From contig PBAL01000087.1 in NCBI GenBank assembly GCA_002715965.1, forward strand, positions 153,910-217,909: a DNA stretch of 64,000 nucleotides, given 5' to 3'. Both the position numbers and the translations under genes were made by a program. A model generated the notes under the pieces. The model was not told the origin of the DNA. It saw only the letters and a program-made list of their open reading frames with translations, and ran no database searches. This document shows, in pieces, positions 15,928 through 24,676 of this stretch (positions within the stretch are counted from its first letter, which is position 1; each line of letters begins with the position of its first letter). This stretch comes from Verrucomicrobiales bacterium. Its GTDB lineage: Bacteria; Verrucomicrobiota; Verrucomicrobiia; Limisphaerales; JAYPXF01.

Positions 15928-18900
15928 TTCTTCTTCCGCGGGAGCTGCCAACCTCTTAGCGGTGGATCTGGCTGCGACCAATTCCAATCGGACTTGTACT
16001 TCACATCCAGGTAAGGCGTCTCCAGCCAATCGCCACCGTCACGCTTCGAAATCAACAAGGCATCCAAGGCCCCTGAAGTGAGTAGCGTGCGTTCCACCGG
16101 CCAGGTCGGCTTGCCCGCATAAAACATCTTCTCAATGCCACGCAGGAGGTAGCTGAAGTGATGATACGGCCTGGCATCCTGAAGCCAGAACAACGCGGAC
16201 CCGGTCTCACCCGATCCATACCGCCACGCCGATGCCCACTCGGCAATCGCGCCGTTCAGTTGGAGAACCGAGGCACGAAGGCCGTCGGTGTATTCCAGGT
16301 GAAACAGGACCGGCTCACTTACCAATTCCTCAAGCGGCTTGCTGTCGAGACGACGGCGGAGGGACAGGCGAGACAGCGTTTCGCCGAACAACTCTCGATC
16401 ATAGAGTCTGCTCGTCCAAACATCTTCCCCCGAAACACATCGAACACGTTTGATCCCGGTCTCTCCACCAGCGCGCCGCTCGGCCAGGCTCTGCACCATT
16501 TCCAATGCGTGGAACCCGTAGGCGTCCAATGACCCGTAGGTCACGCTGACAATTTCCTTCAGCTTCGCTCCGCGCTTCACGTCAGCGGCAGGAACGCGCC
16601 AGGCACCGGGCACGGAGGATCCGGCCATCAAGGGGATCTTCAATTCCTTCGCCTTGTCGTACAGCCATTTCGAATCCTCCCAATTGTCTGCAAGATGTTT
16701 GTCGATGAAAACCGGGACACTGATCTTGTCCCTCTTGAAGACCTTCGCGAGTTTGCCAAACATGCGTCGCTTGGGATAGATGGTCTGGCCGGTGTCGGAC
16801 TTCGGATAGTCACCATGCTCCGCAACCAGCATCACGCCGTCTATCGGTCCGTGGCGAAGTGTCCCGGCAATCGACTCCTTGATTGCAAAGCCGTGTTTCT
16901 TCGCGAGAGCTCGGCTGATGTCCGACTCGGGGACCTGATCCACGTAAAGCGCGGTCAGATTAAGGTCGGGATGGCGTCCGTCCCCATTCAGCGACTCCGT
17001 TTCAACAAAGCGCGTGAGCAAAACATCGGCATGGGAATTGACGCGATGGAGCGTGGTGATTCCCGCAATGCGCGGATGCTTCTCCGGCGAGCGGGGGGAG
17101 AGCTTCACGCGGGCAACCGAGTAGACGAGGAACTCCGGCACCTCAAACGAAACAGGATCCGTCCCAGTGAATCCTATTGAAACCGGATCCGGTGATTCCG
17201 GTGTAATGACATCGATCGAAGTCACACGTTCTTCGTCCGGGACATCGAAGGATACCTTGATTCCACTTGCCGGGATCGGATTCTCATCCGTTGCACCCTT
17301 TCCGGGATTCGGTTGGCCATTCTCGCGAGGTGGAAATTCCTCGCGGTTGTAGTTCACAAAATGCAGGTCGATTTCACCTCCCGCAGCAGACCGGCTCGAT
17401 CCCACCCTGACCGTTGTTGGCGCCTCGATATCGCTTAAGCCCTTGGGCAATCCATCGCCCGCCTTCAATACGGATCGATAACGAGCGCGGATTGAAGGAG
17501 TGAGCAGATCATCCGGGATCACATCGAAGAGAATGTGTTTGTTGAGCAAAGTCTTCCCGGACTCGCGAAAGCGGTTGAGGGGTTCGAGATCGCCACGATG
17601 AACCGCCTCGCGTGGGAACAACAATGCGATTTCAGCGTGCGAACGACTGGCGTGGTAAAGCTGTTCGTAGCGTTCGAGGAACGAGTAATAGGTCTTGAAA
17701 ACTTCACGCGCTTCGGGGTCATCCGTTCGTGCATAGAACCCCATCGGCGAGCCCCCATTCGCAGCCAACTCCGCAATTGCCGTGCGAATCCGGACGCCTT
17801 CGTACTTCCCAAGCGTGAACGGCTTATCATCAAAGGCACCGCGAATGTAGCGCGCCTGCAAGGTTCCATCGGCCAACACGCCGTTCTTCAAATCTGTATA
17901 TACCCCGCTCGCGCCCGTGCTGTACCAGATGTAGTCCTCATCACGCCCCCAGACATCCGCGGGAAGCAGGCAGCGTTCGTCGCCGTTGATCTGCTTAAAA
18001 TTGCTGAGGTGATTCCATTGCGCGACGATGAGGTCCGGCTTCAGGGAACGGCCGTGTTTCACGAACACCTCGTCGAAGGCCTCCTTGTTGCTCAATTGAG
18101 ACCAGCGAAGCATTTCTCGACGGAGCGCGGTGGATTCCTCCGGCTTATGCCAGGCTACGAGTTCATCGAACTGGTGAGCGGCCAAATTGTTGATTCCAAA
18201 CTGCTTCTTCAGATCCTTCGCGGAATGATGTTCTTTCAAGTAGTCCCGAAATTCCAGCTGGCAGTGATCACAGTGACAGTCATGCCGATAGAAGTAGTTC
18301 GCGATGAATCCATCCACCCCACGCTCAACGCCCCGCTTGATCCAGGCCTTGAGCACCTGCCGCCAATCGGGATTGCGCAGACAGGCCCAATACTCCGCCA
18401 TGCCACCGATCTTGTAGTTCGTGGTCTTGCGCAGTGATCCGTCCCTATTTCGCTCCAGCATGGACAAAGGATCTGAAGTCGGCTTGGGGCCAAGTTCATC
18501 CTCGTCCCACAAATCGTGGTAGAACTTGAAGAAACCACGCGGCCCATCCGGTCCATCTGGATCACCCACCAGAAACTCCACGTTCAAATGTCCGATCACG
18601 AGAATCTTCCGACGATGCAGTTCCTTGTTCTTCTTCTCGAACCACGTCCCGCACTCATCCAATCCCTGAACCGGCAATCGTGCCGGATAACCCTTGTACT
18701 GCGGAGTATGGGCGAGCCCCCAGAAATGCGCCCCGTAAAATCCGAACTGCACCAACTCCGGCTTCACCTCGTCGATGAATTCCATGTATTCCGGTCCCGA
18801 ATACTTCGCCCAATGCGCCACCATGCGGGTAAATTCCAGACGCGGATATCGAACAGCTCCCTGAGTCGCGACGGACAGAAATACCGCCAGGAAAACAAGC

Positions 18901-18932
18901 GAACAAATCATCGCGGTCGGGAAGCGGCGCAT
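15924..18932 (-). CDS. Secreted fusion: glycosidase-like TIM barrel plus C-terminal PVC-specific domain
   Basis: 1002 residues with a signal peptide (about 1-25). Residues about 26-480 look like a glycoside-hydrolase TIM barrel of the GH42/fucosidase-like kind (PELVQFGFYGAHFWGLAH, NPDWRQVLKAWIKRGVERG, DGFIANYFYRHDCHCDHCQ, AIAELAANGGSPMGFYAR). A beta-rich domain follows to about 610 (EIDLHFVNYNREEFPPREN). From about residue 620 a different domain starts: GITTLHRVNSHADVLLTRF, ALYVDQVPESDISRALAKKH, MLVAEHGDYPKSDTGQTIYP, VPVFIDKHLADNW and PLMAGSSVPGAWRVP. I know that segment as a stand-alone protein of unknown function that is common in Planctomycetota and Verrucomicrobiota. The stop codon overlaps the start of the downstream dehydrogenase gene, so both are made together. 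Fold assignments are from pattern recognition only. Confidence 0.7.
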   Translation of the reverse strand: MRRFPTAMICSLVFLAVFLSVATQGAVRYPRLEFTRMVAHWAKYSGPEYMEFIDEVKPELVQFGFYGAHFWGLAHTPQYKGYPARLPVQGLDECGTWFEKKNKELHRRKILVIGHLNVEFLVGDPDGPDGPRGFFKFYHDLWDEDELGPKPTSDPLSMLERNRDGSLRKTTNYKIGGMAEYWACLRNPDWRQVLKAWIKRGVERGVDGFIANYFYRHDCHCDHCQLEFRDYLKEHHSAKDLKKQFGINNLAAHQFDELVAWHKPEESTALRREMLRWSQLSNKEAFDEVFVKHGRSLKPDLIVAQWNHLSNFKQINGDERCLLPADVWGRDEDYIWYSTGASGVYTDLKNGVLADGTLQARYIRGAFDDKPFTLGKYEGVRIRTAIAELAANGGSPMGFYARTDDPEAREVFKTYYSFLERYEQLYHASRSHAEIALLFPREAVHRGDLEPLNRFRESGKTLLNKHILFDVIPDDLLTPSIRARYRSVLKAGDGLPKGLSDIEAPTTVRVGSSRSAAGGEIDLHFVNYNREEFPPRENGQPNPGKGATDENPIPASGIKVSFDVPDEERVTSIDVITPESPDPVSIGFTGTDPVSFEVPEFLVYSVARVKLSPRSPEKHPRIAGITTLHRVNSHADVLLTRFVETESLNGDGRHPDLNLTALYVDQVPESDISRALAKKHGFAIKESIAGTLRHGPIDGVMLVAEHGDYPKSDTGQTIYPKRRMFGKLAKVFKRDKISVPVFIDKHLADNWEDSKWLYDKAKELKIPLMAGSSVPGAWRVPAADVKRGAKLKEIVSVTYGSLDAYGFHALEMVQSLAERRAGGETGIKRVRCVSGEDVWTSRLYDRELFGETLSRLSLRRRLDSKPLEELVSEPVLFHLEYTDGLRASVLQLNGAIAEWASAWRYGSGETGSALFWLQDARPYHHFSYLLRGIEKMFYAGKPTWPVERTLLTSGALDALLISKRDGGDWLETPYLDVKYKSDWNWSQPDPPLRGWQLPRKKK

Positions 18933-19054
18933 GTGTGGAATCTGGCATCACGCCCATAGCTCGACAAGCCTTGTGCTGGTTCGAAACACATTTTCAACGA
19001 ACACCTGTTGTTGCCGGTTTCCGACCGTGCCACAACCGAGAACACAGCAACCCC

Positions 19055-19084
19055 GAACCTGCTCGCCCACGCTCGCTGCTACAG
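19055..19084 (+). repeat. Half copy of the 15832-15890 palindromic element
   Basis: CTCGCCCACGCTCGCTGC (19062-19079) differs by one base from the arm at 15873-15890 and its flanks also match (CGAAC.TGCTCG before, TACA after). Only one arm is present. It lies 36 bp before the start of the esterase gene, so it may be part of that gene's leader. Confidence 0.65.
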
Positions 19085-19119
19085 CTTGACCTCAGTGCAG
19101 AATATGGCTCTATCCAGTC

Positions 19120-19968
19120 ATGCGCGCCCTCATCGTTTTCCTCTTATCCGCTGGCGTTTGCCTGTCCCAAAACGCCACCAAAGACATCCCTTACACAAAG
19201 TCCGCTCACAAACGGCAAGTGCTGGACGTGTATTCGCCGAGGGGTGCCAAGAATCTGCCCGTTGTATTCTGGATACACGGCGGTGGCTGGGTAACCGGCG
19301 ACAAGTCGCAGGTCGAACTGAAGCCGAAGATATTCAACGAGCGCGGCTATGTCTTTGTATCAACGAACTATCGCCTGCGGCCGGATGTGGAAATGGAAGA
19401 TCTCATCGGAGACGTCGCCAAGGCGATGGGCTGGGTTTACAAGAACATCAGGGGGCATGGAGGTGACCCCAATCGCATGTTTGTGATGGGACATTCAGCC
19501 GGCGCGCAATTGGCAGCGCTTTTGTGCTCGGACCACAGTTACATCAAGGCGGAAGGCGTGCCGGAAGGCGTATTGAAGGGATGCGTGCCCGTGGATGGAG
19601 ACACCTATGATCTGCCCGCGATCATCGCGTCAGCTGAACTGCGCCTCCAATTGCACCAACTGCCGCCCCGAAAGTTCGGACATCGTGAGAAATTCGGAAA
19701 TGATCCGAAGAAGCATATCAACTTCTCAGCCGTCACGCACATCAAGGAGGGGAAACAGATTCCACCGTTCCTGATCCTTTACGTCCGCAGTCATCCATAC
19801 AATTCGGTGCAGGCACAGCGGCTTCACAATGTGCTCCGCGAGGCAAAGGTCGCTTCAACCCTGGGTGGGTTTCGAAACACCGATCACAATCGTTTGAATG
19901 ACGAACTGGGTTTACCGAATGATCCGGCCACCAAGGCATTGGACAAGTTTCTCACGCCCCTGAAGTAG
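19120..19968 (+). CDS. Secreted alpha/beta-hydrolase (esterase/BD-FAE-like)
   Basis: 282 residues with a short signal peptide (MRALIVFLLSAGVCLS). It is a serine hydrolase of the hormone-sensitive-lipase/BD-FAE type: oxyanion motif FWIHGGGWVTGD, nucleophile Ser126 in VMGHSAGAQLAALL, and a C-terminal catalytic His in NTDHNRLNDELGLP. Acid residue candidates lie in the strand before it (ILYVRSHPYN lacks an obvious Asp, so the acid is uncertain). Such enzymes remove acetyl or feruloyl groups from polysaccharides in the periplasm, which suits the surrounding glycan-active genes. It stands alone, divergent from the glycosidase fusion with 187 bp between. Confidence 0.82.
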   Translation: MRALIVFLLSAGVCLSQNATKDIPYTKSAHKRQVLDVYSPRGAKNLPVVFWIHGGGWVTGDKSQVELKPKIFNERGYVFVSTNYRLRPDVEMEDLIGDVAKAMGWVYKNIRGHGGDPNRMFVMGHSAGAQLAALLCSDHSYIKAEGVPEGVLKGCVPVDGDTYDLPAIIASAELRLQLHQLPPRKFGHREKFGNDPKKHINFSAVTHIKEGKQIPPFLILYVRSHPYNSVQAQRLHNVLREAKVASTLGGFRNTDHNRLNDELGLPNDPATKALDKFLTPLK

Positions 19969-20109
19969 TCACGGAGTGCGCAAGGGAACGACAATCTCAT
20001 CACCAGCCATTCGTTCAGGGTCACATATTTGTCACCGCCCGCGTCGCTATCGCCGGAAACACGCGTGACGGAATCCGTAGGCGACTGACGATGCCGCGCG
20101 TAACTAGAC

Positions 20110-20121
20110 GGGCAATTGCCC
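20110..20121. repeat. 12-bp perfect palindrome in a convergent gap
   Basis: GGGCAATTGCCC is self-complementary and sits between the esterase stop and the AIM24-like stop. No T-tract follows. It may be another short REP-like palindrome; a transcription-stop role is possible but weakly supported. Confidence 0.4.
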
Positions 20122-20141
20122 ATCCTACGAATATATCTCGC

Positions 20142-20912
20142 TCAGAGTTCCTCGCCTGAACCGGTCTCGCCACGCTTCTTGTCACCGAACTTGTCGGAGC
20201 ATTCGATGATGCGATCGGCGAGACGGCTGAAGGGCAAGGACTGAAGCCACACGTGGCCGGGGCCGCGGAGGCGTGAGAGGAACACTCCTTCTCCACCAAA
20301 GAGCATGGACTTGATCCCACCAACAAATTTCACGTCGAAGGATACGCTCGGCGTGTAACCGACAATACAGCCGGTATCGACGCGGAGTTCCTCGCCCTCG
20401 GCGAGTTCAAGTTCGCGGATCGTCCCGCCGGCGTGGACAAAGGCCCAGCCATCGCCTTCCAGTTTTTGAAGAATGAAGCCCTCGCCTCCAAAGAATCCGG
20501 CGCCGATTCGTTTCTTGAGATGCAGGCCGATGCTGACGCCTTTGGCGCCGGCAATGAAAACGTCCCGCTGGCAGATGAGCGTGCCCCCGATCTTCTCAAG
20601 GTGAATGGGGACGATCTTGCCGGGATACGGCGCAGCGAAGGAGACCCGGCGTTTGCCGCTTGAGTCGTCATTGTAGAACACCGTCATGAAGAGGGATTCG
20701 CTGGTGAGCAGGCGCCGGCCGATGCCGAAGAGCTTGCTGATGAATCCCTCGTTTGCGCCATCGCCCATGATGGTCTTCATTTCGATGCCGCCCTGCATGT
20801 ACATCATCATGCCTGCTTCAGCGACGGCGGCTTCGTCCGGGTCGAGTTCGATCTCAACGAACTGCATGTCCGACCCAAAAATCTCGTAATCAACTTCGTG
20901 CATGTCACCCAT
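20142..20912 (-). CDS. AIM24/TIGR00266 family protein
   Basis: 256 residues, cytoplasmic by lack of a signal. The protein is a beta-rich TRAP-like fold of the AIM24/TIGR00266 family: VEIELDPDEAAVAEAGMMMY near the start, ESLFMTVFYN, APYPGKIVPIHLE, GEGFILQKLEGDGWAFVHAG, LRVDTGCIVGY and KSMLFGGEGVFLSRLRGPG. The bacterial role of this family is not known; in yeast the homologue affects inner-membrane organisation. ATG 20912 is well supported by GGAGA placed six bases upstream. It is the last gene of a minus-strand run led by a sugar ABC transporter, but 126 bp separates it from the methyltransferase, so it may have its own promoter. Confidence 0.88.
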   Translation of the reverse strand: MGDMHEVDYEIFGSDMQFVEIELDPDEAAVAEAGMMMYMQGGIEMKTIMGDGANEGFISKLFGIGRRLLTSESLFMTVFYNDDSSGKRRVSFAAPYPGKIVPIHLEKIGGTLICQRDVFIAGAKGVSIGLHLKKRIGAGFFGGEGFILQKLEGDGWAFVHAGGTIRELELAEGEELRVDTGCIVGYTPSVSFDVKFVGGIKSMLFGGEGVFLSRLRGPGHVWLQSLPFSRLADRIIECSDKFGDKKRGETGSGEEL

Positions 20913-21038
20913 GATAATTCTCCGTTCTATATGTTGTGTTTCGAAACGAGCTTGCGGAAGGGGCTTTGATTGTCAATTCGCCAGCGGGAACGATTTGATT
21001 AACACCCGTTGATTGCAGGAGATTCCAATAGATGACGT

Positions 21039-21692
21039 TTACCGTTTGCGGCACAGGCGGATGCCGTCGGCAACAGGTAGGAGGACGGATTCGACTCGAT
21101 CGTCGTTGGTGAGCGTATTGTTCAATGTTTGGACAGCTTCAACGGACGCTTCGCTCGGTGGAGTTTCAAGGACGCTTCCGCCCCAGAGCATGTTGTCGAA
21201 AATGATCACGCCGTTTTGTCGAACGAGCGGAAGGAGGCGTTCGTAGTAGCGCGGATAATCTGGCTTGTATGCGTCAACGAACGCGAGATCGAAAGTCTGT
21301 GAAGAGTCGAGTTGTTCGAGAACGGTTACGGCTTCTCCGATTCGCAGTTCAATGCGGCCGCTCAATCCATCCCGTTCCCAGTAGCGCTTCGCAACCGCAG
21401 TCCATTCCTCATTTGCGTCCACGCAGATCAGACGGCCGTCATTGGGGAGTCCGCGCGCAATGCAGATGGAGCTGTAGCCGGTGAAGGTGCCGATCTCAAT
21501 CGCTGATCGAACGTTTAGCAGTTTGGTGAGAACGGTCAGGAAGGAGCCTTGTTCCGGGCTGATCTGCATTATTGCATCCAGGCCGAGTTTCGCAGTTTCT
21601 TCACGCAATTTCTCGAGGACGGGGTCATCCGCATCACTGCGATTGGCGCAGAGGTAATCGAAAAGATCGTCGGTCAGCCTGGTGTATTTCAT
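21039..21692 (-). CDS. Class I SAM-dependent O-methyltransferase
   Basis: 217 residues of the catechol/caffeoyl-CoA O-methyltransferase family. The SAM site is visible as SAIEIGTFTGYSSICIARGL (motif I), then GRLICVDANEEW, and the metal/substrate region as FDLAFVDAYKPDYPRYYERL with FDNMLWGGSVLE. The ISPEQGSFLTVLTKL segment before motif I is typical. It methylates hydroxyl groups of small aromatic or CoA-linked acceptors; the actual acceptor is unknown. It begins 17 bp after the ABC permease and so is probably co-transcribed with the importer, hinting at modification of the imported compound or simple hitch-hiking. Confidence 0.87.
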   Translation of the reverse strand: MKYTRLTDDLFDYLCANRSDADDPVLEKLREETAKLGLDAIMQISPEQGSFLTVLTKLLNVRSAIEIGTFTGYSSICIARGLPNDGRLICVDANEEWTAVAKRYWERDGLSGRIELRIGEAVTVLEQLDSSQTFDLAFVDAYKPDYPRYYERLLPLVRQNGVIIFDNMLWGGSVLETPPSEASVEAVQTLNNTLTNDDRVESVLLPVADGIRLCRKR

Positions 21693-21709
21693 GCCGACAA
21701 ACGGAGCTG

Positions 21710-23080
21710 TTATGCCGGCGTCTTGGCGGCTTCAACCTGCTTTGCAGCGCGGCGCTTGGCAGCCACACGGCGAACGACTTCATCCGCGGCCACCCCGACG
21801 AGGATGACCGCGCCAATCACGGCAAACTCGATATTCTTCGGGATAGCCTCAACCAGGTTGATCATGTTGCGGAGGACCTGCATGAGCGCGGCTCCGATCA
21901 CGACGCCAAGGATGGAGCCTTCCCCTCCGCGCAGGCTGCAGCCACCGAGAACGGCGGCCGCGATGGCGTAGAGTTCGAAGAAGTTTCCGAAGGAGGAAGG
22001 GTTGGCGTTGTTGATATCGAGAACGAAGAGCATCCCACCGAGTCCGGAGAGCAATGCGCAGATGACGTAGGCGAGCAGGATCATCCGGTCGGTATTGATG
22101 CCGCTGAATTTGGCGGCCTGTTCGTTGCGCCCGAGTGCGAGAAGATAGCGGCCATAAATTGTGCAGTTCAGAAAGACCGCAGCCGCAATGGCGACTGCCA
22201 GCAAGATGAAGCAGGGGGCTGGAATGGACAAAAGAGGAACACTCTCGATCCGAATGTCTTCCTGTTTCCATTCCCGGAAGATTTTGACCGTGTATTGGCC
22301 GTCCTTCACTTCGCGTTGCTTGATCTTCTTGGTGTTGAGGGAACTCCACTCGCCTTTTTCATCCCGGGTGGAATAGCCGAGGCTGGCAACGCGCGGAGGC
22401 AATTTCACGGTGAGGTATGAGTCTCCGCGCTTGATTTCGAAGCCGAGAATTTCCGGGTGGTCAAGCCGAAGCGCCTTGCTGCCGACGAAGCTGAGTCCGA
22501 TGCCGGCGACGGTTGAGATGAGTATCCACTTTTTCAGGTATTTTCGGAAAGCAACCAAGCCCACTACGAGCAAGATCACCAGAGCGATTGCGAGCCAGTG
22601 GAGAACTTGATCGATCGGGAAGAGTGCCGTGCCGAGCGGGCGGATCTCCTTGAACTGATCCTTGAATCCCATGGGCTGGTCGTTGGTAAAACCACGCGTG
22701 ATTCCTCGATAAAAGAGCAGACCGCATAAGGTCACCACAAAGGGCTGGAGTTTCAGCTTGGTGATCATGACGCCGTGGAACATTCCAATTCCCAGGGAGA
22801 CCAGGAACACGAGAGAAAGCGCAACCCAAAGCGGCCATTTGAGTTCCATCAACATATAGGGAAGTCCGCAACCCACGAGACAAACCATGGAGCCGATGGA
22901 CAGATCGATGCCGGAGGTGATGATGACGAAGGCGACGCCGATGCTGATGATGCCAAAGAGGGCGGTGCGGCGCAGGAGGTTCTGGATGTTGCTGGAGCCC
23001 AGGAATGCGTTCGGGTCGGCCATCGCGGTGATGATGGTCACCACGAGCAGGATACCGAGAATGCCGAGTATCTTTTTCAT
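21710..23080 (-). CDS. Ribose-type ABC transporter permease with an unusual inserted domain
   Basis: 456 residues; RbsC-type permeases are usually near 320. The core is typical: GIISIGVAFVIITSGIDLSI, SMVCLVGCGLPYML, PFVVTLCGLLFYRGITRG, then RYLLALGRNEQAAKFSGI and a C-terminal half with AAAVLGGCSLRGGEGSILG. Between residues about 180 and 285 there is an extra membrane helix (about 184-202) followed by roughly 80 soluble residues (HPEILGFEIKRGDSYLTVKL, then DGQYTVKIFREWKQEDIRIE) before the membrane re-entry. This segment is not part of the family as I know it and should face the periplasm or cytoplasm as a small beta domain. It pairs with the ATPase gene 12 bp upstream and the binding-protein gene. 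Confidence 0.87.
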   Translation of the reverse strand: MKKILGILGILLVVTIITAMADPNAFLGSSNIQNLLRRTALFGIISIGVAFVIITSGIDLSIGSMVCLVGCGLPYMLMELKWPLWVALSLVFLVSLGIGMFHGVMITKLKLQPFVVTLCGLLFYRGITRGFTNDQPMGFKDQFKEIRPLGTALFPIDQVLHWLAIALVILLVVGLVAFRKYLKKWILISTVAGIGLSFVGSKALRLDHPEILGFEIKRGDSYLTVKLPPRVASLGYSTRDEKGEWSSLNTKKIKQREVKDGQYTVKIFREWKQEDIRIESVPLLSIPAPCFILLAVAIAAAVFLNCTIYGRYLLALGRNEQAAKFSGINTDRMILLAYVICALLSGLGGMLFVLDINNANPSSFGNFFELYAIAAAVLGGCSLRGGEGSILGVVIGAALMQVLRNMINLVEAIPKNIEFAVIGAVILVGVAADEVVRRVAAKRRAAKQVEAAKTPA

Positions 23081-23092
23081 TGGTTCGTCTGG

Positions 23093-24607
23093 CTAGTTGA
23101 GGCTTACGCCGGTGGCCAGTTGCATGATATTTTCTTCGGTTAGATCCTTGCGGGGAAGTTCGCCGGTGATGCGGCCTTCATGCATCACGAGCGCGCGATC
23201 GGCCATGCCGATGATCTCCTCCATTTCGCTGGAAACGAAGAGGATGGCGATTCCGCGTCCGGCAAGTTCCTCCATGAGCTGATAAATCTGCTGCTTGGCT
23301 CCGACGTCGATTCCGCGGGTGGGTTCATCGAGGAGCAGCACGCTGGGGTTCATGGCAAGCCATTTGCCGAGAACAACCTTCTGCTGATTGCCGCCTGAAA
23401 GAAATTGGATGATCTGGTCCTCGGAAGGTGTTTTGACCTTCATGCGCTCGATCATCTCCGCGCTGATTTCGGATTCTTTCCCGTTGTTCAGGAATCCGGC
23501 GATCTGGTCCCGACGCAGGCTGGCGAGGCTCATGTTCTTGCGGACGGACATTTCGAGAACAAGTCCCTGTTGCTTGCGGTCTTCCGGGGCGAGGACCATG
23601 CCGGCTTCGATGGCATCGAGTGGTTGTGTCAGCGTTAGGGATTCGTCTTGAACACGAATTTCACCCGCGACAGCCGGAGTGACGCCAAAAATCGTCTCCA
23701 ACATCTCGGTGCGTCCCGCCCCAACCAGACCGGCCATGCCAACAATTTCTCCGGCGCGCACTTTGAAGTTCAATTCGTGTCCGGGATGGACAGGGGTTCG
23801 CAGGCCTCTCACTTCGAGCATGACATCGCCGATCTCGTGCTGCGCGCGCGAATAGAACTGGCTGATGTCACGGCCAACCATGAGTTTGACCATGGCGTCG
23901 TGATTAATCTCCTCAACGCTCAGGTCACCGGCGTTCTCGCCATCGCGCAAGACTGTCACGCGATCGGAGAGTTCCTTCACTTCACCAAGGCGATGAGAAA
24001 TGTAGATTACGCTGATCCCCCTGCTCCGAAGGTCTTTGACGACCTTGAAAAGTTGCACCGTTTCGCCATGGGAAAGACTGGATGTGGGTTCATCCATGAT
24101 GAGGATGCGCGAATTGACGGAAAGCGCCTTGGCGATTTCAACCATCTGTTGTCGGCCGATGGTGAGCGCACTGACGATCGTGTCGGGCGAAACGTCGAGG
24201 CCAACCATGTCCAGATACTTTTTGGCGTCCTCGCGAATCTTCGGGCGATCGATGATGCCGAACTTGAGCGGTTCCCGACCGAGAAAGATGTTCGCACCAA
24301 CGTCAAGGTTGTCGGCCAGGTTCAGTTCTTGGTGGATGAGCGAGATGCCGCTTTGGAGTGCAGCTTCGACCGAATCCAGCCGAACGGATTCTCCGCCGAT
24401 CAGGATTTCGCCGGCGTCCTGTTCCTGAACGCCGGCGAGGATTTTCATGAGCGTGCTCTTGCCGGCGCCGTTCTCACCAATAACGGAAAGCACCTCGCCC
24501 TTGTCCAGGTGGAGGCTGACATTCTGCAACGCCTTCACGCCCGGGAAACTCTTGGACACCTGCTTCACCTGAAGCAGAGGTTCCTTGGTTGTCGGCGTGT
24601 CGCTCAT
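23093..24607 (-). CDS. Ribose/galactose-type ABC transporter ATP-binding protein
   Basis: 504 residues with two ABC cassettes, the RbsA/MglA layout. The first has Walker A GENGAGKSTLMK, a Q-loop LIHQELNL, a signature region ALTIGRQQMVEIAKAL and Walker B ILIMDEPTSSLS. The second has a degenerate Walker A (GLVGAGRTEMLE), signature FLSGGNQQKVVLGKWLA and Walker B LLLDEPTRGID. This asymmetry is normal for the family. It powers sugar import with the adjacent permease and binding protein. ATG 24607 fits the family start and has AAAGG seven bases upstream; the open frame extends six codons further. The C-terminus ends ITGELPRKDLTEENIMQLAT, also family-typical. Confidence 0.93.
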   Translation of the reverse strand: MSDTPTTKEPLLQVKQVSKSFPGVKALQNVSLHLDKGEVLSVIGENGAGKSTLMKILAGVQEQDAGEILIGGESVRLDSVEAALQSGISLIHQELNLADNLDVGANIFLGREPLKFGIIDRPKIREDAKKYLDMVGLDVSPDTIVSALTIGRQQMVEIAKALSVNSRILIMDEPTSSLSHGETVQLFKVVKDLRSRGISVIYISHRLGEVKELSDRVTVLRDGENAGDLSVEEINHDAMVKLMVGRDISQFYSRAQHEIGDVMLEVRGLRTPVHPGHELNFKVRAGEIVGMAGLVGAGRTEMLETIFGVTPAVAGEIRVQDESLTLTQPLDAIEAGMVLAPEDRKQQGLVLEMSVRKNMSLASLRRDQIAGFLNNGKESEISAEMIERMKVKTPSEDQIIQFLSGGNQQKVVLGKWLAMNPSVLLLDEPTRGIDVGAKQQIYQLMEELAGRGIAILFVSSEMEEIIGMADRALVMHEGRITGELPRKDLTEENIMQLATGVSLN

Positions 24608-24625
24608 GTATGGGCCTTTAAACAA

Positions 24626-24654
24626 GCAACGCGGGCGATGGGCCCGCGCTGCTA
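24626..24654 (-). promoter_or_regulatory. Hairpin between binding-protein and ATPase genes
   Basis: AGCA-A-CGCGGGC, loop GATGG, GCCCGCG-C-TGCT forms an 11-bp stem with one mismatch. It lies in the 69-bp gap between the binding-protein stop and the ATPase start and has no T-tract. Such intercistronic stems commonly stabilise the upstream message so that binding protein is made in excess over the membrane components. Confidence 0.6.
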
Positions 24655-24676
24655 GAACTAAACTTCGAGAATCGGC

